Counted from the stretch's first letter, positions 1-12,925 are shown. The stretch is DNA of 64,000 nucleotides from Magnolia sinica (GCF_029962835.1 NC_080584.1:79574862-79638861); one strand, 5' to 3'. The notes: generated from the letters alone by a model not told the origin. Made by a program: numbers and translations.

Positions 1-56
1 TCACATAAAAGGTTGGTGATAAATAGAACAACAGTCCAAATTCAATTGAGGAAATT

Positions 57-160
57 GCTTTTCTCATGCATATGGCTCAGTGTAATCTTCTAAAGGTCAC
101 TTGCCCTTGCTTTTCTCATGCATATGGCTCAGTGTAATCTTCTAAAGGTCACTTGCCCTT
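57..160 (+). repeat. 52-bp perfect tandem duplication
   Basis: Two consecutive 52-bp units (57-108 and 109-160), each beginning GCTTTTCTCATGCA. Copy B has a single unit at the corresponding place (about 43370), so this is a copy-A-specific gain or a copy-B loss. Confidence 0.9.
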
Positions 161-169
161 CCCAAGCAT

Positions 170-790
170 CTGACTCCTCTTCTTTAAGTTCCTAGTGTTT
201 TTCTTCCGGATCAGGTAAGGCATGAGAAAAGCTTTTTCTACTTATTCCTACTTTTCTTTTTTCTTTTTTTCTTTTTTTTCTTTTGAAATATAGGAGAGCT
301 TTTCTTGGGGGTGTCACATCCAACTAGTTTGACCGTAATCTAAATAGAGAATAGTTGCGGCCTAGTTAGCTGTACCGCATCTCACCTTTCCAAAAAGGTT
401 AGCCCTATGGTGAAGATTGCTGAGCACAAAAATTAGGACGATCCACTCATCAAATGGGCCGTACATGTACTTTGTATAAGATCCTTACCTCTCTACGGTT
501 TTCTACCCGGTGGCTCACATGATGAGTGTATCACCTGATTTTCAAAGCAGGGCCAACGTTTTGGATGGGTTGGATGTTGTACACACTTCATACATTGTGT
601 TTGTTGTAACGAAACTTACTGTGCAAAGATATGTTTGGGTGGCTCATTGACTTGCTACTAAAAGTGCCAGGTGAAATAAACACCATGGGGGCCACACATA
701 CAAAACAATGGTCAGAGTTCCTTCCCCATTGTTCTCCGTGATGTGGCCCACCTAAGTCTTGTATCTGCTCCCCAATGTCCTAGAACGGAG
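170..790 (+). other. Non-coding module M0, paralogous to later modules
   Basis: The order of short similar blocks (an ACTAGTTTGACCG-like stretch, an AAAAAGGTT block, GATCCTTACCTCTC, ACATGATGAGTGTATC, then a GTTGTACACAC-like stretch) matches the order seen at about 5860-6150, 8580-8860 and 12780-12890. It is therefore a diverged relative of the promoter-like modules further on. No ORF of note. It stops at a (TA)n tract before any TATA/leader part. Its copy B counterpart is 43480-44100, part of which is tandemly duplicated. Confidence 0.55.
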
Positions 791-808
791 GACAGGATAT
801 AATAGACG

Positions 809-812
<4 letters not shown>

Positions 813-890
<78 letters not shown>
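813..890. repeat. (TA)n microsatellite
   Basis: About 39 uninterrupted TA dinucleotides. It abuts the remnant of a MITE that elsewhere in this window also sits against (TA)n tracts. Confidence 0.95.
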
Positions 891-892
<2 letters not shown>

Positions 893-940
893 TACTATGC
901 GCTCGACCACATAGTACCTTTTCATGAGGTCGAGTGCTGG
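891..940 (+). mobile_element. Collapsed remnant of the (TA)n-associated MITE
   Basis: GGTACTATGCGCTCGACC is followed at once by CATAGTACCTTTTC, so the two inverted ends of the element found complete at 32435-32983 and 44465-45012 lie almost back to back, forming a short hairpin. Probably an internal deletion derivative. Sequence to 1259 is private to copy A and shows no gene. Confidence 0.6.
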
Positions 941-3900
941 CAACACGCTAGAGGTTGGATGTTGAAAATTCCAAACTAACAATGAGATTTTATAGGATGA
1001 GTGGAGAAACAAAACCAATGAAACTGATTATTAAAATACCGAGTTTGTGTATTTCCAGCAAAAGCCTTTAACATGAAGGTACTGCTTTGGAAACCTACGT
1101 GGCGCCTATCGTGGGATTTTTTGAGAAATCCATCCCGTCCATCCGCTTTTCCATATCATTTAAGGGGCAGAGCCTAAAATTGAACCAAATCCAAGTCTCA
1201 AGTTGATCATATCACAGTAAACAGTGGGAATAATGATTTCAACCATTGAAATCATGTTAGCTGCATTGGATTCTGTCCTTCGCGTGGGCCAAATTCCACA
1301 AAAGAGTTCCTGTTTTGTAATGGTTTAACTTGTTTTTATGCAGACTGGCCTGGTTCGGTTCCCAGGGCATCAGAGATTGGACCCCCCTGAATTGGCATAC
1401 TTAGTGGCTTTTAGATGGACTTCCATCTAAATATATAACTTGTTTTCCTACATGCCTAAGTAGAATGTGGAGGCGTGCTGTTTCTCCTCTTAGACATCTA
1501 TTTACAGCCTACAAAGAGTTAGGATTTTCCATTCATAGATAGGCCCGGCACACTAATATTCTGAATAGATGAACTGTGATGTCCTCAAAATCAGCTAATC
1601 CATGAGGATTTTGTTAGTATGGTGTGCCATGACATGTCAGTAATGATAATTATGATCATGTACATGCACGTGTGCCATGAAAAGTTACTAATGATGGTTA
1701 TGAAAATCTATATGTACATAGACGATTATGTATATAGGTAATAGCTATTATCATGTACATAAATGTATTGGGGCCATGTGGAAACAATATCAATTTAAAA
1801 TTAAACAATAAGAGATAAAATAAACCAATCAAAGAGAGAACACAAGATTTTACATGTAAATACCCTCGTGGGAAAAAATTACGGTAAAAAGTGACAATGA
1901 ATCTATTATAATAAAAAATGTTATAAGACATAGAAGATCTTACTGTTTTGAGAATTAGCCTAAAAAATCATACAAAACCCTAACTTTGCTCTCCATTTTT
2001 CTCACAAAAGCCCTAAACACATTCTCTATTCCTTAATTCCTTATTACAAACTCTTAAATATAGTTAAAACTGTATTAGGAAACAAAAAGCGCAATTTTAC
2101 AAAATTGCGTAAGTCAATCAATGGGAGTGAGCTTGGTTAATTTAATTTATTATTATTTGATTCTAACTCAAGGTTGCTTCTTCAAATACCTCCAATAAGA
2201 TGATCACATGTATTTGCTTTTACCTCATGCACCATAATTAAATTTGTGAAAAGCCCCAATTATCTTTGATTTTCTAAGTTATTTGGACGAATTAGGAAAA
2301 TTCAATTTAGCCACAATGGCCCCTAACTAATGGATAGTTGTATTTCATGGATTTTGTTACCCTAAATTTTATAACCACAATAGCAAAATTGGCATACTCA
2401 TGAAAAGTTGCTAGCAATACTTTCTTCCAAGAAAGTGTTATCAATCAATAGCACATGAATCCATACACATCTTGACATGGGCATATAGATGTAAGATGTT
2501 TGGATCTAAGTGATCCTTCGGTTTTTCTGCATTTGATAATGAGAAAAAACATTGGATGGGTTGTATCCACTTTTGTAATCAATGGAATCAATCAAAACTA
2601 TGGAAGGAAAAAAAAAATCCTAATTACAAAAAAAAAAAATTAAAAAAAAATTGAACTGCATAACAAAACCTATCTGGCTCAGTTGATTGATTGACTGAAG
2701 TGTTCGATTGATCGAACATGCCAAATTTTGTCTAGAAACCAAGTTTGGAAAATTGTGTTGAGTTTCAATTGAATTGGTGACCAGATTTAATCGATCGGGG
2801 CTCTCCTCAAGCGATCTCAATCAATTAAGGGTTTCTGATCGAGAGTGACCAAAACACTCTAGTGACTAGACTAATTTAATTCGAACAAGCTCAATCTATC
2901 GATGAGCAAGGTTCCATCGATTAAAGGTGGCCAAAGTGTTAAGAGACTTAAGAAACTAAATTTGAATTTTCATCGATCTATGATTGAGTGATTGGGAGAT
3001 CAATCAAGGACCCTCGGGCTCTCTTGATTGATCGACTACATCGATCAACAGTCTCTATATTTTTCAAATTTTAAATTTAAAAATGTATGTTGGGTCATCT
3101 TTCTTGAATCAAAGGTAGACCCCATTTGTTGAAATAATATGATTAAATTGTGGTATACTAAATCATCTTAATATGAATTTGAAACATAATTTTCGAAGCG
3201 TTTGATTATTTGAAAGATTCGACCCTACCATAAATAGATGAGTGAATCCTAACGTGTCTCATATATGTACGGTTAAGATTGAAGATATGTTTGATACGAT
3301 TGTCATGATTATCATGATTGATTATCTATTGTGTTGCTGTGATAATATGCTAAGATAAATCTTCTGTATTGATTCATACTTAAATGACTGTAAATGTGAA
3401 TTAAATACATGGATGTATAAACCATTGCGATCATTAAACAATTATTTCCTCTTGAACAAGAGATTTATATATTCACTAAATACGTCGATATATAGACATT
3501 GAGCATGCATTACATGCATCCATTGTAACTTCATGCACACCTTATGCCTGAGTTCCTAGGATCTCCTTGAATAGTAATGCCTGGTAGATTCATTATCATA
3601 TGCCCACAATAGTGGAAGTATACTCACAAAGTAGACGTATGATTACTCATGCCTACCTAGGTGGATGTTTGATGGGTACAAGTTATTCATGCTTACTTAT
3701 GGTAGATGTCTGACAGCTAAAGGTTACTCATGCCTCCATACGGTGGATATCTGAAGGGTACAATTTTTGAGTTGATGAATATCCAACAAAAGCAAGTGAA
3801 CGATCATCTCACTCGACATGCATCTCATGCAATCTTTGCATCTATGCTCATACTACATACATAATATTTGAGTTTAATTGTGTCATCTTATATTATGTTA

Positions 3901-4579
3901 TGTATGAACCATGTTGAGTTGACTCACTAGCTTTGTCGGCTAATGTTGTGCATTAACAACCATACAGAGGCGGACGATATAGGACGATCTAATCAGGTAT
4001 TGAAAAATAAGGTCAAGTTGGTGGATGCAACTCAAGACCAATGATCGTATTTGGTAGAAGACGAGTTTGTTGCATTAGATGGCTGAATTGATTTTGAGAT
4101 TGATTTTAGGAATTTTAGTATCCATTTATTCTAACTACAGCTAGTTGATTAAAATTGAAAATTTTTATAGTTATAACTTTGTTAGACGATGATTAATTAT
4201 TTTAGTTGAATAAAATGGGTGGATTTATATCGGTTTTGAGAATTTATTTTATAAATGCATGAGAATGTTATGGATAAATTGTTATGAAATAAAGTGAAAA
4301 TAATTGGATGTATGAATGTTAATGTGATGATGATTTAGAATATATGTAATTGTACCTCTTAATTACTGTAAGATAGATGGATTTATGTACACTAAGTGCA
4401 TGAGTCATGGACTGTAAGTCAAGTCTGAGGGTGCACACTCTGTATCCGAAGTGTGGGACGAGACATGGGAGGTTCTCTTTCCATTGCTATGGATGTGGAA
4501 GCAGATTGGTAGTAGTTGTCTTGCTTGGTTTTTGGTGCCCTACTCTCCTTATTTTGTTTTTCATGTGTGTGTGTGTGTT

Positions 4580-4623
<44 letters not shown>

Positions 4624-5653
4624 ATATATGACCAAAAAGGCCAAAATCTCATTTCAAGAGCCTTGGTCGAGCGCTTTTTTTTATTTTATCTGAGCGCGAC
4701 AAAGTTACAGGTGGTATGCTCCTATCTTTCTCCAGAAGGGAAAGAGGCATACATTCTTTGATATTCTATATAAAAATCAGATAATTTTCTCATTACGTGG
4801 GCCACAACATACAAAATACCTCACAATTAGAAACTTCTTTTTAGCCATTAATTTATTTTGATATGATGTGGCCCGCCTAAGCTGTGAAATAGGTTCTTCT
4901 TCTTTTCTTTTTTTTTTTTTCTTTTTTTTTTAAAATCTTTTTTAGAAGATCAGAAAAGTATTATCACTTGATTAAAAAGCTCAAATCTCACATATGTGTT
5001 TTATTGCATGTCCATAAATTTATCAAACATCGCCTGTGAAATCTAATGTATCTCCTCTACATTAAAATCTTAAAAAAAAAAAAAATTTTATAAAAAAAAA
5101 AAAAAAAAAAAAAGCCCACTAAAAAATAAGTAAAAGTGACAGGAGACTCTCTTCGCCCAAGGTGATCACCTCCATCTTTCTTCGGTGCAAAGGGCAGTTT
5201 TCTACAATTTGGACTATTGAGTTCTTCATTTTAACTGTTGTTCAAGTGTGGGGATGTATGTAGATAGGACCCCACGATTTGGATAATTAGGATATAATTA
5301 TATGTATGCACCTGTTCTCTTAGCTTGGTGCGGACAAGGCTATCCAAAGAAAAAGAAGATAAGCAATCTACTGAACTCGCTCTCAGTTTCTCCAACCAGA
5401 GGCCATGGTCCAACGTATGTTCAATTGATGTGCATAGTTATGGAAGAAATATGCCCCACAAATTTCCTAGAATAGAAGATCCTAGTCATGAATATTGTTT
5501 TGTATCTGTCGAGGATAGACAATTGTTTATTTCTCTTCCGGCATTCTATATATGCAAACCCAAAACTGAAAGGTTCAACTACTCCATTAGGAAGTCTCAT
5601 TGGCAGGGTCCATTCATTGTCTCACAAAAATAGGAGCCTTACTTGCCAGACTA

Positions 5654-5655
<2 letters not shown>
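941..5655. other. AT-rich non-coding spacer with possible LTR remnant
   Basis: No convincing coding region. The part from 1260 corresponds to 45059 onward in copy B. At about 1765-1875 a TGTATTGGGGCC start followed by an ACACAAGATTTTACATG-type motif resembles the antisense reading of the copia LTR at 29284, so an old minus-strand copia LTR may begin there; I could not fix its other end. At 2680-3060 there are repeated TCGATTGATCGA-like words. A (TG)n/(TA)n tract is at 4564-4620, and long A and T runs occur near 4905-4930 and 5070-5113. Confidence 0.45.
4564..4620. repeat. Compound (TG)n-(TA)n microsatellite
   Basis: A short TG run is followed by about 18 TA units. The copy B counterpart is at 48360-48416. 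Sequence just after the TA run (about 4621-4670 versus 48417-48500) differs completely between the copies, so an indel has occurred at the microsatellite edge. Confidence 0.9.

Positions 5656-5687
<32 letters not shown>
5656..5687. repeat. (TG)n microsatellite
   Basis: Sixteen TG/GT units. In copy B the same locus (49480-49542) has a shorter TG run followed by about 20 TA units, so a TA run has expanded or contracted since duplication. Confidence 0.9.
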
Positions 5688-5692
<5 letters not shown>

Positions 5693-5770
5693 AATTCTTT
5701 GGCCAAAGATCATTTAATTATTTGATATTCTGGTAAACTATTAAGAGTCAGTCACTCGAGCACACAAGGA

Positions 5771-8503
5771 CCCGCATCTGATTTTCCTTTCTTCAGTCGG
5801 TGACATGGTGCTTTTCCGCTATTGCAAGGGAAGCATCTCAGAGAGTTCTTTTCCTTGAGAGGTACTACATGCAACTAGTTGGAGTGCGGTCTAACTAGCA
5901 TAAAATCACCCATTGTTATGAATGTATAACATCCAAACTGTCCAAAAGGTTGGCCCATAATGAAGGTTACCGAAGTACAAAAGCTATGACAATCCATTTA
6001 TCAACTAGAACACACATGTACTTCATATAATTAGATCCTTGGCTGTCCATTGTTTTCAACATGATGGACTACATGATGAGCGTATGGGTATGATCTTTAC
6101 TGTAGGGCTGGTGTTTAGGACGTGTAGCATAATGTACACGACACCTTGCACTAGTTGTTTTACAATAACTTATTGTCTTAATTAAGAGGTATGAATGAGG
6201 CAGCTCATCTAAGTTCCAGGAGGCACAAGTTCATTCACCATGTGAGCCAGCTTTTACGAAAGAGCTTGTTTCAAACGTTTCCACCTACCTTTTTTGTGGA
6301 CCAGCCTGGTTCATGTCTTAGAGCATTAAAAGAATGAGACTGAGGTACCATGCTTTAGTGGCATTCTCTCTATATATAGCTTGCTACCCTCGGCCATCTA
6401 AGCACAAGAGAAGGCTGTATTTCATCTTTGCATACCCTTCTTTTTCACTTGTCTACTTTCTATCTTCTTTGCTCAGCCAAACGCTTATTTCCTGGTATGT
6501 TCTTCCTTTTCTTACACCTCTGAATTTATGCACAAATATCTTCCTTTTTACTGATTTCACAAGTTTTTATAAGGTATCCAACAGACAAGCCACAGCATGT
6601 GCCAATGTGCCCCATGTGTGTGAGTTTGGAGCCATTGTTAGTTGGCTTCCCACGGTTTGGATGAATAGATAAAAAATAAGGCTAGTCTAATTATCAGTTG
6701 GGCCACTGTCTATAGAATAAATCATTCACTGGAAAATATGGCAAAATTATTCTAAGACAACTACGTGTTTTAGTACCTCTCCCACATGATGTACTTGATA
6801 GATTTCTCAGACAAATCATTTACACGGAGGGGCCCTAGGGGATAGCTTGGATTTTCACACCAAGGTATCACATTTTCACGTGGCCCATAGATGAGAACCT
6901 CATATCCTTTGAATATCTTAATATGCCACTAATATTAGAATTTAATTTTTTTAATTAAAACCATCATTGTCAGAACCACAATTCAAGGATTTGGAATTTA
7001 TAGTTTCCAGTTCAGCACATTTCAGAGGCCAGATACACTGCAGTGTAGGTTGCGCTTAACCTATAACACAATTTTTGGCCCACGGTACTGATACATAAGC
7101 GACATCCTGTATATCCTGTGCACTCACTCAGGTATTTCTTGGATTCCGAAATCAAGCAGATAGAATACTCAGGTGGGCTACCCCTCTGAATAGTTGAGAT
7201 GGGGACACCCATCATTAAAAGCTTTCTACATTGTGTGGGACCATTGTGTTTTATACATATCAACGGGCTCATTCAGAAAATGTGTTACTAGGATGATTAG
7301 ACATCCCAAAATTCTGGCCATTCAAAAGTCACCCGGAAACTTCTAATTCACATGTTGGGCAATTTAATGGTTGGATCTGCTTCATTTTTGGGGCCATCTC
7401 ACTTTTCTAAGGTGTAACCTTTCTTGACGTGATAGATTCTCTACACTGAGAATTGGCTTCTAGCATAAGCTTTTTGGACAAATGTTATGGAGAATCCCAC
7501 CTCATATTATCAACTAGAGATTTTGGTAAGGATTAACAATAGGGATCATTACAAAATGCTGTGTAATTTCCATCCTGGTGCCTACTTAAAAAATCTTTTC
7601 ACTTAGGTACCTCATTAGTTCATGTATTTGTCATTGAGATTCCTTCTGTTAGATTTGTTCTAAAAGATGTTAGACTGAGCTGCTGATTTTTATTTTTAAA
7701 TTTTAATCACAGGAATGCTTTCTAAGTAACTAATTTAGAATGCACCTTTTAATCACTCGAATGCTTTCTAAGTATACGATAATTACACCTTTGACCATTT
7801 TCTTTACTGGGTGTAACGGGTAAAGCAGTTGAAACCTTGCAAAAGCTGGGGTATATATGTCTTTCTGATGTTAAATATGATTCTTGTTAAGGAACTCTGA
7901 GTTAAAGTTCTGTGCCCATTTAGCTCTTGCACAACCGGTTAGGTCATATCCATTACCCTCCTTTAAATGTAAATTTATTTTTTAAGATATTTCTGGGTTA
8001 TAAAAAAATAAATTTTAATTACAGGCTTTTATTAGGCGATAGCTCAAACCCTATGCAAGTATATTGAAAAAAAAAAAAAAAACTAAAATCACACTTACAT
8101 AAAACAGGAAAAAATAATAAATAATAAATAATAAATACAGTTAGAAACAAAGAAATACAACAGCTAAAGTTCAACGTAAATCAGTGGCCCACTTAATAAA
8201 TGCACTGCTCCGATTTTTGCAGTGTTCCAGTTTAAAGTGCGCACAACATGACAAATTGACTATATCATCACACGTCATCCATCTGATGGGGAATGAGGCC
8301 GGAAATGGTAGCTTCTGTGTGGGGCCCACAATCTATCGTATGCTGATCTGAGCCCATATGCACGGAACGCAGATTAGCAGCAAACCCGGATCCAGCCAAC
8401 AAGAAACAGTGTTCATTGAACACCCATTATTAAAAACTTCCTAGGGTTCACTGTAATGTTTACTTGCTATTGCCCATACCGTCGCACAAGCCTAGATGAA
8501 GGG
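5771..8503 (+). repeat. Tandem unit A1 (about 2.7 kb)
   Basis: It begins near CTGATTTTCCTTTCTTCAG and ends with AAGCCTAGATGAAGGG, and is followed directly by a second copy (8504-11299) with the same landmarks. It holds a promoter/leader-like module (6371-6496) and otherwise non-coding DNA. It lacks the SINE found in A2 and in copy B: the empty target reads GGAAAATATGGCAAAATT at about 6732, so A1 keeps the pre-insertion state. Confidence 0.85.
6371..6500 (+). promoter_or_regulatory. Promoter-like module: TATA box, leader, splice donor (A1)
   Basis: TATATATAG at 6371 is followed by a leader of about 115 nt containing GGCCATCTAAGCACAAGAG and then TTTCCTG|GTATGTTCTTC, a good plant 5' splice donor with GT at 6495. 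The same order recurs at 9090, 13204, 31848, 50219 and 54296. The nearby reading frames are short and not conserved as protein, so this looks like a first non-coding exon of an unknown transcript. Whether it is transcribed is inference. Confidence 0.45.
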
Positions 8504-9089
8504 CTCATTTTCCTTTCTTCAGCCTTGACATGGAGCTTTCCGTCATCATAAGGGAAGCATCTGAGGAGTTCTTTTCTCGAGGTACCGTATGCAACTAGCT
8601 GGAGGCGGCCAAATGCCAGTATAACACCCGGCTACATGTGAATAAGAGAACATCCAAACCGCTCCAAAAAGGTTGGCCTCATGAAGCCACCAAGTACAAA
8701 AGCTATGACAATCCATTTATGTCTAGGAATACATGTAATATGAGAAGATCCTTGGCTGTCCATTGTTTTCAACATGATGGACTACATGATGAGTGTATGG
8801 GTATGATCTTTACTGTAGGGCTGGTGTTTAGGACGTGTTGGATAATGTACACGACACCTTGCACTAGCTAGTTGTTTTACAATAACTTATTGTCTTAATT
8901 AAGAGGTATGAATGAGGCAGCTCATCTACTAAGTTCCAGGAGGCACAAGTTCATTCACCATGTGAGCCAGCTTTTACGAAAGAGCTTGTTTCAAACGTTT
9001 CCACCTACTTTTTTGTGGACCAGCCTGGTTCATGTCTTAGAGCATTAAAAGAATCAGACTGAGGTACCATGCTTTAGTGGCATTCCCTC

Positions 9090-9220
9090 TATATATAGCT
9101 TGCTTCCCTCGGCCATCTAAGCACAAGAGAAGGCTGTATTTCATCTTTGCATACCCTTCTTTTTCATTTGTCTACTTTCTATCTTCTTTGCTCAGCCAAA
9201 ACGTTTATTTCCTGGTATGT
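9090..9220 (+). promoter_or_regulatory. Promoter-like module (A2)
   Basis: TATATATAG at 9090, a leader with GGCCATCTAAGCACAAGAG, and a splice-donor-like CCTG|GTATGTTC with GT at 9216. Near-identical to the A1 module. No ORF of interest follows. Confidence 0.45.
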
Positions 9221-9452
9221 TCTTCCTTTTCTTACACCTCTGAATTTACGCACAAATTTCTTCCTTTTTACTGATTTCACAAGTTTTTATAAGGTATCCA
9301 ACGTACAAGCCACAACATGTGCCAATGTGGCCGATGTGTGTGAGTTTGGAGCCATTGTTAGTTGGCTTCCCATGGTTTGGATGAATAGATAAAAAAAATA
9401 AGGCTAGTCTAATTATCAGTTGGGCCACTGTCCATAGAATAAATCATTCACT

Positions 9453-9573
9453 GGAAAATATGGTAAAGTTTTTTTTTTTTTTTTAAACGCAAACACAAAC
9501 CCCACACACTCACGCTGGTGGAATTTCACCACCTATGGATACTCGAACCCTTGACCGGGGAAAATATGGTAAA
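9453..9573 (-). mobile_element. Short tRNA-derived SINE fragment with 15-bp target duplication
   Basis: Insert 9468-9558 is flanked by perfect direct repeats GGAAAATATGGTAAA (9453-9467 and 9559-9573). On the minus strand it starts near GGTCAAGGGTTCGAGTATCC, which contains a box-B-like GGTTCGA of the RNA polymerase III promoter, and ends in a poly-A run. Box A is missing, so the copy is 5'-truncated. It may belong to the widespread plant Au SINE group, which I cannot confirm. The same insertion is at 50594-50683 in copy B. Confidence 0.75.
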
Positions 9574-11585
9574 ATTATTCTATGATAACTACATGTTTTA
9601 GTACCTCTCCCACATGATGTACTTGCTAGATTTCTCAGACAAATCATTTACACGGAGGGGCCCTAGGGGATAGCTTGGATTTTCACACCAAGGTACCACA
9701 TTTTCACGTGGCCCATAGATGAGAACCTCATATCCTTTGAATATCTTAATATGCCACTAATATTAGAATTTAATTTTTATAATTAAAACCATCATTGTGA
9801 GAACCACAATTCAAGGATTTGGAATTTATAGTTTCCAGTTCAGCACATTTCAGAGGCCAGATACACTGCATTGTAGGTTGAGCTTAACCTATAACACAAA
9901 TTTTGGCCCACAGTACTGATACATAAGCGACATCCTGTATATCCTGTGCACTCCCTCAGGTATTTCTTGGGTTCCGAAATCAAGCAGATGGAATGCTCAG
10001 GTGGGCTACCCAACTGAATAGTTGAGATGGGGACACCCATCATTAAAAGCTTTCTACATTGTGTGGGGCCATTGTGTTTTATACATATCAACGGGCTCAT
10101 TCAGAAAATGTGTTACTAGGATGACAAGACATCCCAAAATTCCGGCCATCCAAAAGTCACTCAGAAACTTCTAATTCACATGTTGGTCAATTTAATGGTT
10201 AGATCTACTTCATTTTCACTTTTCTATGGGGGTAACCTTTCTTGACGTGATAGATTCTCTACACTGAGAATTGGCTTCTAACATAAGCTTTTTTGACAAA
10301 TGTTATGGAGAATCCCACCTCATATTGTCAACTAGAGATTTTGGTAAGGATTAACAATAAGGATCGTTACAAAATGCTGTGTAATTTCCATCCTGGTGCC
10401 TACTTTAAAAATCTTTTCACTTAGGTACCTCATTAGTTCATGTATTTGTCATTGAGATTCCTTCTGTTAGATTTGTTCTAAAAGATGTTAGACTGAGCTG
10501 CTGATTTATTTTTTTTTAATTTTAATCACAGGAATGCTCTCTAAGTAACTAATTTTAAATGCACCTTTTAATCACTCGAATGCTTTCTAAGTATACGATA
10601 ATTACACCTTTGACCATTTTCTTTACTGGGTGTGACGGGTAAAGCAGTTGAAACCTTGCAAAAGCTGGGGTGTATATGTCTTTCTGATGTTAAATATGAT
10701 TCTTGTTAAGGAACTCTGAGTTGAAGTTCTGTGCACATTTAGCTCTTGCAAAACCGTTTAGGTCATATCCATTATACTCCTTTAGAAGTAAATAGATTTT
10801 TGAAGATATTTTGGATTAGAAAAAAATAAAATTTAATAGCAGGCAGTTATTAGGCGATAGCTCAAACCCTAAGCAAGTATATTGAAAAAAAAAAAAAAAA
10901 AAACAAAAAAAACACATAACAAAAACAGAAAAAAAATAATAAATACAGTTAGAAACAAAGAAATCCAACAGCTCAAGTTCAACGTAAATCAGTGGTCCAC
11001 TGAATAAATACACTGCTCCGATTTTTGCAGTTTTCCAGTTTAAAGTGCGCACAACATGACAAATTGACTATATCATCACACGTGATCCATCTGATGGGGA
11101 ATGGTAGCTTCTGTGTGGGGCCCACAATCTATCGTATCCTGATCTGAGCCCATATGCACGGAACGCAGATTAGCAGCAAACCCGGATCCAGCCAACAAGA
11201 AACAGTGTTCATTAAACACCTATTATTAAAAACTTCCTAGGGTTCACTGTAATGTTTACTTGCTATCGCCCATAACGTCACACAAGCCTAGATGAAGGGT
11301 TGTGTGGCCCACCTGAAATTTAAATCTTCTTTCATTCTTGGGACACAATAGCCTAAAATAAGATGGTAAAACAGATGGAAAGAACAGATATACAATGCAT
11401 ACATTAAGGTGGGCCTTAAGGTTAAGGTCGCTCCCACGTGGCTGGACCGGGGTGGCAGCTAATCCCTGTTCCATACGCACATCTGTGCGAGGCAACAAAG
11501 TGCAGATTGGAAAGTAGTTTAGACATAAGGCGGTTCATCATTTTGTGCCAAGAAGGGAAAACACAATCCAGAACTTCGATGGCCC

Positions 11586-11960
11586 CTTAGAAGTTTTCAG
11601 TGGTTGACATGTTCAATCCCCACCTCTTTCTATAGTGTGGTCCGCTTGAGCTTTGGATCTGCCTCATTTTTGGCCCCATCACTTGAAATGATGTCCGAAA
11701 ATTGATGGATAGTGTGGATATAACACATACATCACGCTGGGCCAACAAAACTTGATGATGTTGTGTTACATCTACACTATCCATCCATTTTGGGACATCA
11801 TTTTTAGGTCCTGCGCAAACAACTGAGGCAGATCCAAAGCTCAATTGGACCACACCACAGAAATCAGTGGGGAATGATGGCCATTGCTGAAACCTTCTTA
11901 GAGCCCACCATAATGTTTGTTGGCCATTTAACCTATTCATAAAGTCACACAGACCTGAAC
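11586..11960. repeat. Long inverted repeat of the fold-back family (copy A)
   Basis: The left arm (about 11586-11745, with CTTTGGATCTGCCTCATTTTT) is answered by an inverted right arm (about 11765-11950, with CTGAGGCAGATCCAAAG) around a short loop near 11755. This is the fold-back sequence type found repeatedly at 18-26 kb, here without clear outer ends. The counterpart is 52705-53065. Confidence 0.7.
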
Positions 11961-12240
11961 GGACGGAAACCATGAATCCAAAACTTCCATGGCCCTCAAG
12001 AAATTTTGAATGGCAGGCATTAATCCCAACTTCTTACTATGGTGTGGTCAACCTGAGCTTTCGATCTGCCTCATTTTGAGGCTCATGTCCTAAAATGATC
12101 TCAAGAACTGGATGAATTGTGTGGATATATCGGACATCATGGTGGAGAACACAGAACTTTGCCTTAACACAGATCGTTATTCTCTCACGGTGCATCTATA
12201 CCTCTCTGCCGAAATTAGGGCTGTCAATGGCCCAAGCTCG

Positions 12241-12322
12241 GACCTACTAAAATGAGAATTTTGAATAGACCTGGGCCATCTGACCTACTAAAACAAGAAT
12301 TTTGAATAGACCCGCCCCGATG
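12241..12322 (+). repeat. 41-bp tandem duplication
   Basis: Two units starting GACCTACTAAAA at 12241 and 12282, each containing AGAATTTTGAATAGAC. Also duplicated in copy B near 53370-53450, so older than the segmental duplication. Confidence 0.8.
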
Positions 12323-12925
12323 GCCCAGCCCGAAATAGTTCAAAATTCGGGCGGAGACCAGCACCAGGCCTGGCCTGTTGCCAGCCATTACCGAAATACA
12401 GCTGCTCATTGAACTAAGGCCATTTGGCCTGATGAGTGTTGACCCACCATGATGTTTGTGAGAAATGCAACCGTTTGTTTTGGCAGCTTATGTAAGACAT
12501 GGTATAAAAAATCACGTGGATAAAGTAGGCCTCAGGAAACAGGTGGAAAGAGAGCAATCTATCGTTCAAACTTTTTCCAGCTCCACCATGATGTTTACAT
12601 GCCATCCAAACTGTTCGTAATACAGTAAAACCATTTATACGGTCATAGCCTGATCCAAAGCTTCCGTGGCCTCACAGATGTTTCAACGGTGAGCATACAA
12701 TCTCGGCTGCTTTCTATCGCATGGCCCACTTGGGCCTTGGATTGCGTCAAGTCATTTTAATTCATGAGCCCAAAAATATATACGATCCTTAACTGTCTAT
12801 GGTTTTCTACATGGTGAATGTATAGGTGTGATCATTACTGTGGCGGTGGGCGTTTAGGATGGTTTGGATATTGTATATATACACTGGAAGTCTTGGACGG
12901 TAACTTATTTTGCTAAGAGGTATGA

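Larger units (their letters stand above)
8504..11299 (+). repeat. Tandem unit A2 (about 2.8 kb)
   Basis: Second copy of unit A1 with scattered substitutions and small indels. It contains the 91-bp SINE insertion at 9468-9558 that A1 lacks. Copy B has only one unit (49621-52416), which carries the SINE but has an A1-like left end. Confidence 0.85.

Noticed and set aside
812-1018. ORF with alternating Tyr-Ile repeats, and similar ones at 4407-4761, 32918-33205, 48202-48464 and 49312-49575
   Set aside because: They are translations of (TA)n or (TG)n microsatellites with unrelated flanks. Their lengths change with repeat number between copies A and B.
4407-4500. CxxC...CxxC pattern (PKCGTRHGRFSFHCYGCGS) resembling a gypsy zinc knuckle
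   Set aside because: Spacing does not fit a CCHC knuckle, no gag or pol surrounds it, and the frame runs into a (TA)n repeat. Judged coincidental.
6334-6672. 112-codon ORF over the promoter-like module (also 9147-9392 and 50182-50520)
   Set aside because: It runs across the TATA box and splice-donor-like site, and the copies differ in frame and length (112, 81 and 112 codons). The DNA module is conserved rather than a protein.
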